A DNA stretch of 32,883 bases from Peribacillus faecalis (GCF_014712675.1 NZ_JACXSI010000036.1:1-32883), one strand, 5' to 3'; positions 15,295-24,018 are shown, counted from the stretch's first letter. A program made the numbers and translations. The notes: generated from the sequence alone by a model not told the origin.

Positions 15295-17427
15295 ATGTTG
15301 CAAAAGGCAACAGAAATATTGTCTGCATATTTTGGCTACGATTCATTTCGCAACGGACAAAAGCAAGTGATCGAACAAGTGCTGCGCGGTGAGGATACGC
15401 TCTGCATTATGCCGACTGGCGGCGGTAAATCGCTTTGCTATCAAATTCCGGCGCTCGTGCAAGATGGTATCAGCCTTGTCATTACACCGCTTATTTCTTT
15501 AATGAAGGATCAGGTTGACCAACTTGAGCAGCTTGGTATCCCGGCAGCGCTCATTAACAGCACATTATCGACTGCAGAGCTTCGTGCAACGATGGATGAG
15601 ATCCAAAGTGGCGAGTATAAAATGTTGTACATTTCTCCGGAGCGACTGCAATCAGCTGAATTTGTCGAGATGATGAGAACTTTGCCGATTCCATTAGTGG
15701 CAATTGACGAGGCGCACTGTATTTCGCAATGGGGCCACGATTTTAGACCGAGTTACAAGCATATTTATCCGTTTATCAAAAGCTTGCATACGAAACCCAC
15801 CGTATTAGCATTGACCGCTACAGCCACTCCTCACGTGCAGGATGATATTTGCCGCTCTCTGCAATTACCGGAACAAAATACAGTGATGACGACGTTTAAA
15901 CGTGATAATTTAACGTTTTCTGTCATTAAAGGGCAAGACGCTGATAAATTTTTGCTGGATTACATGAAAAAGAATGAAGGCAATACCGGCATTGTTTATG
16001 CGGCAACGCGTAAAACAGTGGAACAACTGTATCAGTCGCTGCAAAAGAAAGGCATCAAGGCCGCGATTTATCATGGCGGATTGAGTGCTGATGAACGTTT
16101 TCGTCAGCAGGAAGCTTTTTTGTATGATGAAGTTGATGTGATGATCGCGACGAACGCCTTTGGAATGGGCATTAATAAATCCAACGTCCGCTACGTCATT
16201 CATTATCAAATGCCGAAAGATTTGGAGAGCTACTATCAGGAAGCGGGAAGGGCCGGGCGTGATGGCTTGGATAGTGAATGTATCTTGCTGTTCGGTGCAC
16301 AAGATGTGCAAGTGCAGAAATTTTTAATTCAGCAAGGGCATGTGAATGAAGAACGTCTGCAAAATGAATATAACAAGCTGCAACAAATGGTCGACTACTG
16401 CCATACAGAAAGCTGTTTGGAAAGCTATATTTTGAATTATTTCGGAGGAGAGGCACTTGAAGATTGCGGCAAGTGCGGAAATTGCACCGATAACCGCAAC
16501 AGTGTCGATATGACGTTAGATGCGCAAATGGTGTTGTCGTGTATGATTCGAACCGGACAGCGTTTTGGAAAAAATATGATTTCGCAAGTGCTGACAGGCT
16601 CACGTAATAAAAAGCTGCTGCAATTTCGCTTCGACAAGCTGCCTACATACAATTTAATGCCGAAAAAAACAATCGAAGAAGTGAATAACTTCATTGATTA
16701 TTTAGTCGCGCATCAGTTTATTGACCTGCGTCAAGGTGAGTTCCCTTATTTAGTTGTTTCGAAAAAGGGTGTCGATGTGTTAAAAAACGGATTAAGGGTT
16801 TGGAAAAAAGAAGATGTTGTCACGAAAACGATCTCAAAAAATCATCCTTTATTCGAAGAGCTGCGCTTAGTGCGAAAAGAACTGGCAGCCAAAGAAGGCG
16901 TGCCACCGTTCGTTATTTTTTCAGACGAGACATTGCAGGATATGTGCCGCCGATTGCCGCAAACTCTTGATGAAATGCTCGATGTAAAAGGTGTCGGACA
17001 AACGAAAAGGGATAAATTTGGCGGAGCGTTTTTACAAGTGCTGCAAAAAGCTGATCCGGCTGAAGTAGAAGCAGCTGCATCATTATCAGCGCCAGTAAAA
17101 CGAGTCAAAAAGCAAACGAACAATAAAGAAAAATCGCATCATGTGACATATGAACTGTATAGCGACGGCAAGTCGATTGCGGAAATCGCAGCGATTCGCG
17201 AGGTGACAGAAGCGACAGTGGAAAATCACTTGATGAAATGCTACCAAGAAGGTAAAACTATCGAGTGGCAGCAATTTTATACAGACGAGCAAGCTTCTGT
17301 AATTGAACAGGCGCTTGAAACAGTAAATGTGAAGGAAGCAGGCTTGAAGGCGTTAAAAGAAAACATTGCCGATAAAAGCATTTCTTACTTTATGCTGCGC
17401 TCCTACTTGATTCAGCGAGATAAATAG
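15295..17427 (+). CDS. recQ: ATP-dependent DNA helicase RecQ with C-terminal helix-turn-helix
   Basis: This 710-residue superfamily 2 helicase unwinds DNA 3' to 5' in recombination and replication restart. It has Walker A PTGGGKS (40-46), DEAH (138-141) in AIDEAHCISQWGHDF, the second RecA domain with ATNAFGMGINK and YYQEAGRAGRDG, then a zinc-binding region (CLESY and DCGKCGNC), a winged helix, an HRDC domain (about 515-585, LDVKGVGQTKRDKFG) and a final HTH_40-like domain (about 620-690, SIAEIAAIREVTEATVENHL). ATG 15295 is used because AGGTG is well spaced; the track-like GTG nine bases upstream is less likely. It is longer than E. coli RecQ because of the extra HTH. It is followed after 31 bases by the next gene, likely one operon. 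Confidence 0.96.
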   Translation: MLQKATEILSAYFGYDSFRNGQKQVIEQVLRGEDTLCIMPTGGGKSLCYQIPALVQDGISLVITPLISLMKDQVDQLEQLGIPAALINSTLSTAELRATMDEIQSGEYKMLYISPERLQSAEFVEMMRTLPIPLVAIDEAHCISQWGHDFRPSYKHIYPFIKSLHTKPTVLALTATATPHVQDDICRSLQLPEQNTVMTTFKRDNLTFSVIKGQDADKFLLDYMKKNEGNTGIVYAATRKTVEQLYQSLQKKGIKAAIYHGGLSADERFRQQEAFLYDEVDVMIATNAFGMGINKSNVRYVIHYQMPKDLESYYQEAGRAGRDGLDSECILLFGAQDVQVQKFLIQQGHVNEERLQNEYNKLQQMVDYCHTESCLESYILNYFGGEALEDCGKCGNCTDNRNSVDMTLDAQMVLSCMIRTGQRFGKNMISQVLTGSRNKKLLQFRFDKLPTYNLMPKKTIEEVNNFIDYLVAHQFIDLRQGEFPYLVVSKKGVDVLKNGLRVWKKEDVVTKTISKNHPLFEELRLVRKELAAKEGVPPFVIFSDETLQDMCRRLPQTLDEMLDVKGVGQTKRDKFGGAFLQVLQKADPAEVEAAASLSAPVKRVKKQTNNKEKSHHVTYELYSDGKSIAEIAAIREVTEATVENHLMKCYQEGKTIEWQQFYTDEQASVIEQALETVNVKEAGLKALKENIADKSISYFMLRSYLIQRDK

Positions 17428-17458
17428 AACAACTAAGATAAATTTAGGAGGCATGATT

Positions 17459-18427
17459 TTGTTCACGATTGGAACAAGAACAATTAAGACGGCAATCGCT
17501 GTTGTGGTTGCTTTAGTCATTGCCCAGCTGTTTGAGCTGGACAATGCCAGTACTGCTGCTGTCATCGCGCTTTTAAGCGTGCAAAGCACAAAGATGCAAT
17601 CCGTCGTTGTGGCCGTGAAACGGTTTTCGGCCTGTATTGCGGGGATTCTTCTGGCGACGGTGCTGTTTGAAGGAGCAGCGTATACGCCGATTACAATTGG
17701 CATATTGCTGTTTCTGTACATACCGATTATGGCAAGGCTTCAGCTTCAAGATGGCATTGTGCCGGGCTTCGTCATCATTATGCAAATATATGTGAAAGGT
17801 TTCGTTACCGTTGATTTCTTGATCAATCAAGTATCGATTGTGTCAATCGGTATTATTGTGGCACTTATCGTCAACTTGTACATGCCAAGTACAGAGAACA
17901 AGCTGCGAGAAATCGCCAAAGAAACAGAAGAAAATATGAAGCAATTGCTGCTTCAGCTGTCGCGTTTTGTCCGCCAAAGAGAACCGGTTTGGAACGACGA
18001 ATTTGACATTCGCACAGCTGAAAGTATAAAAGAAGGACAGTTGATTGCCAAACGCAATGTAGAAAATAGCTTTTTTCGCAAAGAAAATTATTACGAAGCG
18101 TACTTTAATATGAGAGGTGAGCAAATCGCTATCATTCAACGGGCATTGCCAAGTATTCTTCATTTGCCGTCGACATTCGAGCAAAGCGAAATGGTCTCAC
18201 AGTGCATTGAGAATATTGCTCTATCGCTTCATGAAAGAAACCCGGCAACAGAGCTGCTCGAGAGTGTTCGGGAATTAAAAGCAACATTTCGGGAAATGGA
18301 ACTCCCAAAAACAAGACAGGAATTTGAAACGAGGGCAGCACTGCTCATTTTAATTAACGAAATCGAACGATTCCTGTCTTTAAAAACTGAGTTTTATGAG
18401 AAACTCAATGCTAGGAAGATAAATTAA
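17459..18427 (+). CDS. Aromatic acid exporter family (ArAE/FUSC) membrane protein
   Basis: This 322-residue protein has about six hydrophobic segments in residues 5-150 (TIKTAIAVVVALVIAQL, ACIAGILLATVLF, SIVSIGIIVALIV), then a long soluble helical region. This is the layout of ArAE_1 with its C-terminal domain, thought to export small aromatic acids. TTG 17459 is chosen because AGGAGG (17446-17451) is seven bases before it, whereas ATG 17453 is only one base after that site. It follows recQ closely and a terminator at 18442-18485 closes the pair. Confidence 0.85.
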   Translation: MFTIGTRTIKTAIAVVVALVIAQLFELDNASTAAVIALLSVQSTKMQSVVVAVKRFSACIAGILLATVLFEGAAYTPITIGILLFLYIPIMARLQLQDGIVPGFVIIMQIYVKGFVTVDFLINQVSIVSIGIIVALIVNLYMPSTENKLREIAKETEENMKQLLLQLSRFVRQREPVWNDEFDIRTAESIKEGQLIAKRNVENSFFRKENYYEAYFNMRGEQIAIIQRALPSILHLPSTFEQSEMVSQCIENIALSLHERNPATELLESVRELKATFREMELPKTRQEFETRAALLILINEIERFLSLKTEFYEKLNARKIN

Positions 18428-18441
18428 ATTAACTAGATAAG

Positions 18442-18485
18442 AAAAGGCGGATCATTAGCGTAAAGGCTGTTTTCCGCCTTTAAAT
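18442..18485 (+). terminator. Terminator of the recQ operon
   Basis: AAAGGCGGA pairs with TCCGCCTTT across a loop of about 20 bases, with A-rich and T-rich flanks. Confidence 0.75.
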
Positions 18486-18521
18486 TTACTTACACCAAAA
18501 AAGCACCCACAAAGTGAATGC

Positions 18522-18857
18522 TTAATGCTGCCGCAACTCTTTTTCATGTTCTAATAACTGTTGCTGATTGACCATTAACAAATACTGAAATGCAGACAAA
18601 TTAGTCACTTGATGAAAGATCGTTGACATTAATGATTTTTCTTTCGCAATAAAAGAGGCTACTTCAGTTTCCGTATGAAACGGTTCTTCTATTGAATCTC
18701 TCTTGATTGCAAAAATTCGGAGTAAATAACTATTAGCAATCTCTTCAGTATAACCTATAAGTCCGTATCGCTGGTCCATTGGGGAAAGAATAAGACCTTC
18801 ATTCTTTAGTTGTTCTAATTCTTGAGGACAAATAACCGAGCACTTTTGTTCTGGCAT
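18522..18857 (-). CDS. Hypothetical protein (111 aa)
   Basis: This soluble, acidic protein starts at ATG 18855-18857 with AAGGAGG upstream. It begins MPEQKCSVICPQEL with two cysteines close together, has a central MDQRYGLIGYTEEIANSYLL and ends in a charged helix (QQQLLEHEKELRQH). It has no signal peptide or membrane helix. I do not recognise the family. It is transcribed alone, opposite to its neighbours. Confidence 0.7.
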   Translation of the reverse strand: MPEQKCSVICPQELEQLKNEGLILSPMDQRYGLIGYTEEIANSYLLRIFAIKRDSIEEPFHTETEVASFIAKEKSLMSTIFHQVTNLSAFQYLLMVNQQQLLEHEKELRQH

Positions 18858-19328
18858 AAAATCTCCTCCTTTATTTAAAGATTCGACAATTACTACTTAG
18901 CACCTAGTGCAAAAATTGGAGATTTAATGACAAACAAAATTTAAACTTTAGATATTATTCTGATAATGCAATGCATATACAGTTTAAAAACCGTGACGAA
19001 ATAATTAACCAACTTAATAAGGTATTTAGCGAAGAATATTAATCAAATTGTACATCAGACCACGCACCAAAGAAGCGGCAGGCAACCGCATACTATAAAA
19101 AAATAAACAGCTTCCCACTAAAAAAGGATAAGCGGTAGGCATCCGCAAAAAATATTCAGAAGCCAAAATAAAGTAATTTAGTTCTTCTCGTCAAAAAACA
19201 AAAAAGCGGGAGATTCAAATAAAATGTCCTGCTCAATAAAATGGGGGGTGGAAATAATAAACAGTAGGCAAGTGTGGCATAATACGCTATAGTAGCAACG
19301 AAATCACGGTTTTGGAGGATTACATAAT
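18858..19328. other. Non-coding stretch with a possible gene remnant and paired hairpins
   Basis: An open frame 18908-19042 (+) reads NLNFRYYSDNAMHIQFKN then EIINQLNKVFSEEY and stops; it has no ribosome binding site at the internal ATG 18971 and looks like the tail of a decayed gene. Two similar hairpin words, AAGCGGCAGGCAACCGCA (19073-19090) and AAGCGGTAGGCATCCGCA (19130-19147), lie 57 bases apart. Otherwise nothing is seen until the RpiB-like gene. Confidence 0.45.
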
Positions 19329-19799
19329 ATGAAAATTGCTATGGCGAGCGACCATGCTGGTTACGAATTAAAAGAAGAAGTAAAGCACATATTGGAACAG
19401 GCCGGACATGAAGTAATTGACTTCGGCGCGCACAGTACTGAAGCGGCAGATTTATCAGATTCGGTTTATCCGGCATCTTTGGCGGTTGCAAACGGCGAAG
19501 CGGAGCGAGGTATTTTTATTGATGGTGTCGGCTATGGCAGTGCATTAATTGCTAATAAAATATATGGTGTGACTGCGGTTGTCTGCCAAGATCCGTTTTG
19601 TGCGCGATTGGCACGCGAGCATACAGACAGTAATGTTCTATGCTTAGGCGGAAAAATTATCGGTTCTGCTATGGTACATGAAATTGTCGATGTTTGGATG
19701 AAAACAGACTTCTTCAAAGGAATTGAGAAATACGAGCGCCGCGTTCAAAAAGTGAATGAAATCGTCGAAAAACATGTAAAAAAACTTTCTGAAATATAA
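19329..19799 (+). CDS. RpiB/LacAB-family sugar-phosphate isomerase with altered active site
   Basis: This 156-residue protein aligns along the ribose-5-phosphate isomerase B fold: SDHAG (7-11), DFGAHS, HTDSNVLCLGGKIIG (98-112) and the C-terminal helix. In the classical motif GILICGTGIG the base Cys is here Asp65 and Thr is Val67, giving GIFIDGVGYG. His98 and the sugar-binding DH pair are kept. The change makes a normal ribose-5-phosphate isomerase role uncertain; another aldose-ketose phosphate pair or loss of activity is possible. GGAGG at 19314-19318 supports the start. A terminator follows. Confidence 0.82.
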   Translation: MKIAMASDHAGYELKEEVKHILEQAGHEVIDFGAHSTEAADLSDSVYPASLAVANGEAERGIFIDGVGYGSALIANKIYGVTAVVCQDPFCARLAREHTDSNVLCLGGKIIGSAMVHEIVDVWMKTDFFKGIEKYERRVQKVNEIVEKHVKKLSEI

Positions 19800-19805
19800 G
19801 ATACT

Positions 19806-19836
19806 AACGAAGATCTAATTGGGCTTCGTTTTTTTA
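19806..19836 (+). terminator. Terminator after the RpiB-like gene
   Basis: AACGAAG pairs with CTTCGTT across an 11-base loop, followed by a run of T to about 19836. Confidence 0.85.
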
Positions 19837-19861
19837 AAAAGTTAAGAAAACATTTGTTTTT

Positions 19862-20180
19862 GAACTTAGACAACTGTCTAACCTTACACCTGCCATGCTC
19901 GGAGGCCTACAGGATGTAGGTCACATCGGTGAAGACATGCGGACGTGGCGCCCTTAGCCGGTGTTCCCCTCCTGTCTCCCCCAAGAAACCAAAACCGGGT
20001 TTCTCGTGTGAGGCTCTCATGATGAGAGTCACAGCGACGAAGATATGCGGACGTAGCGCTCTTAGTCGCTGTTCCTTACTTGCGGGCCGCTTCCGCATTT
20101 CGGTTCCCGCATGTCTCCTTTTTCATCGATGCGAAACGAAGTAGCTTAATCATGATGAAAAAGGACCGGTGACGGTATTT
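19862..20180 (+). repeat. Modular structured repeat, copy A (with two inserted hairpin modules)
   Basis: This copy shares with copies B and C the start (GAACTTAGA...GTCTAACC, a hairpin), the block CCTGCCATGCTCGG, the hairpin GAAACC/GGTTTC, the block CCCGCATGTCTCCTTTT and the end AAAAGGACCGGT. The 3' end can form ACCG-GTGA-CGGT, a stem with a GNRA loop followed by T-rich sequence. Two extra modules, at 19906-19964 and 20014-20072, are homologous to each other. Each is a 6-base-pair hairpin followed by a longer stem. No gene is credible in it; short frames across it look like chance. Confidence 0.8.
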
Positions 20181-20257
20181 CTATCCCTTATTACTTTATG
20201 GAGCCGACTTTTCCACCTATAATGGAACTATACCGGGGTTAACGATGGAGGGGTATT

Positions 20258-21481
20258 ATGTATTGTCAAAAATGCGGTTGGAAGGCGGAAGATGATTCGG
20301 CCCGCTTTTGTCAAAAATGTGGATCAAAACTTGATAATCATACTGAAATGGATTTTATCGAACTAACAGAAATAAAAGAGCAGGGGACTTCAAAAGAAAA
20401 TAAAAGTAAACGCAAAACAACATTAGCATGGTTGTTTGTTGCACCGGTCACTTCGCTTATCCTTGCAACAGGCATCGGCTATTATTATTACAATTCTCAA
20501 GTTGATGAAATTAAAGAAGTTTCACAACTACAGCAAAAAGCGGAGCGGGATGCGCTGAGCGGCGACTATGAGGAAGCGCTGAAAACGATTGAAAAGGCTG
20601 CCAAGATTCGTCCTTCTTACGAATTGTTAGATGAAATGAAAGAGATAATTGAGCAAGCGTTGAAAATTGATAATAGTTTCAAGAATATTGATAGTCTATT
20701 AAAAAATCAGAAGTTTAATGAAGCAGAAATAGAAATTGCTAATGTGAAAGAGTTATTGAAGGAACAGGACGGCCCGCTGTTCGGCGAGTTTTTTAATCGA
20801 ATTTCAGAAAAAGAAAATCAGCTATCGATTGCCATAGTGAGAAAAGAAATTGATCATTTGACTACGGTAGAACAGCTCGGTGTTAAGTTGCAGTCGCTTA
20901 CTTCTGTCAATCACGAGGATAAGGATGAGGTAGCGAAACTTATAAAAGATAAGATTGTCAATATTGCTACCGATGAGGCGCAGAAACAGCTAAATGAAAA
21001 GCAATTTGATTCTGCACTGGAAACAGTGGAAAATGCCCTTTACTATGCAAACAACGATGAACAACTTCTTTCTTTAAAAGATAGAATTAATGAGGAAAGG
21101 GCTGCATTTGAAGAAGCGGAAACCAGTCGATTAGAGCAAGAGATGGTAGCTGCTGCTCAAGAAGATCTGAAAAATAAGACAGCTGCAGTCAGTGTCGAGA
21201 ATGTGGAAGCCTATATTGATGAGTATGGAGACTTGCATGTTTCCGGCAAAGTGAAAAATACAGCGACTGTTCCGATTTCTTCGGTTGAACTGTCATACAG
21301 CATCTATAACAGTGATGGTGAAGAAATTGTTGCAGATACGACATATGTTGAACCGTTCGTTCTAAAACCGGGAGAAACAGGCGCTTTTAATGAACGGCAT
21401 TCCGGTGTTTATGAAGAAGGAACGATCGAAATAGTCGGAGCAAAATGGAAATTAAATGAAAGCGAGGGAGCGGAATCATGA
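20258..21481 (+). CDS. Zinc-ribbon membrane protein with coiled-coil/TPR-like and FxLYD-like domains
   Basis: This 407-residue protein starts with a zinc ribbon (Cys3, Cys6, Cys18, Cys21). A linker leads to one membrane helix at about 56-75. A helical region follows (about 85-305) with repeats such as GDYEEALKTIEKAAKI and KQFDSALETVENAL, resembling TPR pairs. It ends in a beta domain (about 320-400; LHVSGKVKNTATVPISSVEL) of FxLYD type. So the ribbon is probably inside the cell and the rest outside. It overlaps the next gene by four bases (ATGA), so the two are translated together and probably cooperate at the membrane. Confidence 0.85.
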   Translation: MYCQKCGWKAEDDSARFCQKCGSKLDNHTEMDFIELTEIKEQGTSKENKSKRKTTLAWLFVAPVTSLILATGIGYYYYNSQVDEIKEVSQLQQKAERDALSGDYEEALKTIEKAAKIRPSYELLDEMKEIIEQALKIDNSFKNIDSLLKNQKFNEAEIEIANVKELLKEQDGPLFGEFFNRISEKENQLSIAIVRKEIDHLTTVEQLGVKLQSLTSVNHEDKDEVAKLIKDKIVNIATDEAQKQLNEKQFDSALETVENALYYANNDEQLLSLKDRINEERAAFEEAETSRLEQEMVAAAQEDLKNKTAAVSVENVEAYIDEYGDLHVSGKVKNTATVPISSVELSYSIYNSDGEEIVADTTYVEPFVLKPGETGAFNERHSGVYEEGTIEIVGAKWKLNESEGAES

Positions 21482-22614
21482 AATGGGCCATCAGTATAAT
21501 TAGCTCACTCGTCATATGGGCCGTGCTCGGCGGTTTGTATTTTTATTGGAATGAAGAAATTCCGGTGCAGCTCCCGGAAAGGTCCTCGCTGACAGCGAAT
21601 TCGGAGCAGGCAGATGTCGAAGATTTAGATGAACCAAAGGAATTGAAGGATATCATTAAGCAAGTGCAGGATGTTGTTGTAATGATTCAGCTAGAAAATG
21701 GCTCGCTCGGGTCCGGATTTTTATATAATGAGCGAGGCGATGTCATCACCAATGCCCATGTTGTAATGGGAGCCGAGACTGTGACTGTGAAAACAGCAGA
21801 TGCTTCGGAATACGAAGGCACAGTAATCGGCATCAGTGATGAAATAGATGTGGCTGTTGTACGTGTGCCTGGATTAAAAGATAAAAAGCCATTGCAATTG
21901 AGCGAGAAAAAAGCGGAACTGGGTGAAGAAATAATTGCGCTTGGCAGTCCGCTTGGTTATCAAAACACAGTAACAACCGGTATTATTAGCGGAATCGGAC
22001 GGAATTTTGAAATTGGAACGTTTCGGTATTCCGATGCTTATCAAATTTCTGCGCCGATCGCACCCGGTAATTCCGGAGGCCCGCTTGTCAATAAAAATAC
22101 AGGTGAAGTTGTCGGCATTAACTCAGCGGTTATTGAAGAAGGATCAATTGGCTTCAGTATTCCGATCACTAATGTAAGCGCAATGGTTAAAGAATGGTCG
22201 GCTTCGCCAATGACAGAGCTGCCGGTTTTTGATCTGTACGATGGAAATGATACACAACAGCAAAGTGCTCTGGAAGAATCAGCGCTTTATTTAATTAGCT
22301 ATTTTTACGAGAGTATTAATATTGCTGATTATGAGACAGCCTATTCGTTACTCGGAAGCGAGTGGCAAAATAAATTAAGCCTCGAAGATTTTAAGGCTGG
22401 CTATAGCAATACCGTTTCAGTGGAAATTGATCAGTTGATGATTACTGATTCAACAAAAGAAAAAATGACAGCGTTTGGTATCATTACTGCAAAAGAAGCC
22501 AAGGGCGGCACGTCAAAACTGGCAAAATACAAAATTGAGTATAAAGTCGGCTTTGAAAATGGCGAAATGAAAATTTTGCAAGGCAAAGGTGACGGCATTG
22601 AAATCCCACAATAA
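21478..22614 (+). CDS. HtrA-like membrane-anchored trypsin-fold serine protease (no PDZ domain)
   Basis: This 378-residue S1C protease has an N-terminal membrane anchor (about 4-24) and an external protease domain with His94 (TNAHVV), Asp124 (EIDVAVV) and Ser199 (APGNSGGPL). Instead of the PDZ domain of HtrA it ends with a helical/NTF2-like domain (about 260-378, SYFYESINIADYETAYSLL). It probably degrades misfolded or specific extracytoplasmic proteins. It is coupled to the upstream zinc-ribbon protein by a four-base overlap; such pairs recur in Bacillales. No signal for regulation is visible. Confidence 0.9.
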   Translation: MKWAISIISSLVIWAVLGGLYFYWNEEIPVQLPERSSLTANSEQADVEDLDEPKELKDIIKQVQDVVVMIQLENGSLGSGFLYNERGDVITNAHVVMGAETVTVKTADASEYEGTVIGISDEIDVAVVRVPGLKDKKPLQLSEKKAELGEEIIALGSPLGYQNTVTTGIISGIGRNFEIGTFRYSDAYQISAPIAPGNSGGPLVNKNTGEVVGINSAVIEEGSIGFSIPITNVSAMVKEWSASPMTELPVFDLYDGNDTQQQSALEESALYLISYFYESINIADYETAYSLLGSEWQNKLSLEDFKAGYSNTVSVEIDQLMITDSTKEKMTAFGIITAKEAKGGTSKLAKYKIEYKVGFENGEMKILQGKGDGIEIPQ

Positions 22615-22688
22615 TTACAGTGTATGGTGATTGGAAAAATTGTCTATGCTAGAAAGGCAACGTCAATCAACCTACGGAGGTAATTGAA

Positions 22689-22865
22689 ATGGGAAAACAA
22701 AATCAAAATGAAAATTATGATGAAATTGTCGAGCAGTACAAAGCATTCCAAACAGATGGGGTCGATGTGGATTTTGAGATTGGTAAGGCCGATCAAGATG
22801 ATTTGGAAGCACTAGCACGTTCAGAGGCAGCTGACGAACGCGCCAAAAATAGAAAACAACATTAA
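22689..22865 (+). CDS. Small acidic YfhD-like protein (58 aa)
   Basis: A 58-residue frame starts at ATG 22689 with CGGAGGT (22675-22681) well spaced. The C-terminal half DVDFEIGKADQDDLEALARS and following EAADERAKNRK resembles the small YfhD-type family of Bacillales, rich in acidic and alanine residues and found in spore formers. The family match is from memory. The protein is soluble. It is followed by a terminator at 22874-22925. Confidence 0.65.
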   Translation: MGKQNQNENYDEIVEQYKAFQTDGVDVDFEIGKADQDDLEALARSEAADERAKNRKQH

Positions 22866-22873
22866 ATTACGAC

Positions 22874-22925
22874 AAGGTGTATAAGAAGAGTCGGATTATT
22901 GTACTTCTTCTTGTGCACCTTTTTA
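22874..22925 (+). terminator. Terminator after the YfhD-like gene
   Basis: AAGGTGTATAAGAAG pairs imperfectly with CTTCTTCTTGTGCACCTT, followed by TTTTT. It starts nine bases after the stop codon. Confidence 0.7.
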
Positions 22926-23073
22926 ATATCTAAAAACAATAATTCAATTACTAAAAGATGACGTCCCGCTGTTTTGTGTTTAAAAGTGGATGAAATGCAG
23001 GCGTTATTGGTACAATAGATTGAACTAATAACAAAATTTGATAACCACGAACAGAATAGGGGAAATAGCGAAA

Positions 23074-23565
23074 ATGAGTGGAACAGCAACTATGACAAAA
23101 CTGCAGCCTAAGAAGGTAAGCGAGTCGAAAGCGAAGCTAGTTGATTTAGTTTTTCCTAATGATACGAACCAATATTCAACAATTTTTGGAGGCAAGGTTA
23201 TGGCCTATGCCGATAAAATAGCGGCAATTGCTGCTATGCGTCATTGCCGAAGACCGGTTGTCACAGTCAGCAGCGATTCATTCCGTTTCCATGCGCCGAT
23301 TAAGGCAGGGGAAGCGATTTGTGTTGAAGCAAGTGTCGTTTGCGCACACCGTACATCTATGGAAGTATTTGTGGAAATTCATTCTGAAAACTTATTGACG
23401 GGTGAGAAGAAACTTACTTCCAATGCTTACATGACGATGATGGCTGTCGGCGAGGACGGCAAACCTACTGAAGTACCCGAAGTCATTCCGGAAACGGAGC
23501 ATGAAAAAGAGCAATATCGCTTTGCGATGGACCGATATATGGCGCGTAAAGCGGAGCGCAAATAA
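23074..23565 (+). CDS. Acyl-CoA thioesterase, hotdog fold (YkhA-like)
   Basis: This 163-residue protein starts at ATG 23074 (AGGGG upstream, in a rather long gap); ATG 23092 is an alternative. It shows hotdog motifs: NDTNQYSTIFGGKVMAYADK (about 34-53), where the Asn/Asp and Gly residues bind CoA, then VVTVSSDSFRFHAPIKAGE and SMEVFVEIHSENLLTGEKKL. It should hydrolyse medium- or long-chain acyl-CoA thioesters in the cytoplasm, matching the YkhA/BACH group in length. Terminator 23571-23609 follows directly. Confidence 0.88.
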   Translation: MSGTATMTKLQPKKVSESKAKLVDLVFPNDTNQYSTIFGGKVMAYADKIAAIAAMRHCRRPVVTVSSDSFRFHAPIKAGEAICVEASVVCAHRTSMEVFVEIHSENLLTGEKKLTSNAYMTMMAVGEDGKPTEVPEVIPETEHEKEQYRFAMDRYMARKAERK

Positions 23566-23570
23566 AAAGC

Positions 23571-23609
23571 AAAAAAACCTGACTGTATTTTATTTGGTCA
23601 GGTTTTTTT
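23571..23609. terminator. Terminator after the thioesterase gene
   Basis: AACCTGAC pairs with GTCAGGTT, with A7 before and T7 after; it works on both strands. Confidence 0.88.
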
Positions 23610-23728
23610 ATTAATAACGCCACAAGTGTAATAAGATTAAACAATCTTGAAAAAGAGCAGTATAATTATGTAATGGATTTATGATATACTGCAGCGTGTA
23701 TCATAGAAGATAAGTGGAGGAATGGAAA

Positions 23729-24016
23729 GTGGGTATTTGTGAGCTTTGTGGTAGAAGTAATGTGGAGACAACTGTACATCATTTGCTTCCAAGAGAAAAG
23801 GGAGGCTCGTATGGTCCAACTGCGGACTTATGTATCCCTTGCCATAAGCAAATACATGCTTTATATACGAATGACGAAATTGCTATACGACTATCAACAA
23901 TAGAAGAGCTAAGAAGAGATGAACAGCTGATGCGCTTTGTTAAATGGATTCGTAAACAACCACCTACAAAGCTTATGAAAATCAGAAAATCAAATGAACG
24001 TAAAAGAAAGAAATAA
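23729..24016 (+). CDS. Small HNH endonuclease-like protein
   Basis: This 95-residue protein starts at GTG 23729; TGGAGGAA lies about eight bases before it. It has CELCG, the HNH core VHHLLPREKGG, then ADLCIPCHKQIHALYTN, so it holds a CxxC...CxxCH metal site and the His-Asn-His type beta-beta-alpha fold. A basic tail (KIRKSNERKRKK) may bind DNA. Such small stand-alone HNH proteins are common in Bacillales, with unknown roles. No partner is encoded beside it. A terminator follows at once. Confidence 0.85.
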   Translation: MGICELCGRSNVETTVHHLLPREKGGSYGPTADLCIPCHKQIHALYTNDEIAIRLSTIEELRRDEQLMRFVKWIRKQPPTKLMKIRKSNERKRKK

Positions 24017-24018
24017 GG

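Noticed and set aside
19907-20144. Short open frames on both strands across repeat copy A
   Set aside because: They lie wholly in the structured repeat, are rich in Arg/Ser/Pro from GC-rich stems, and have no ribosome binding sites.
20258-20350. Possible DNA-binding role of the N-terminal zinc ribbon
   Set aside because: The ribbon precedes a membrane helix and an external domain, so a cytoplasmic DNA-binding role is not supported by anything visible.
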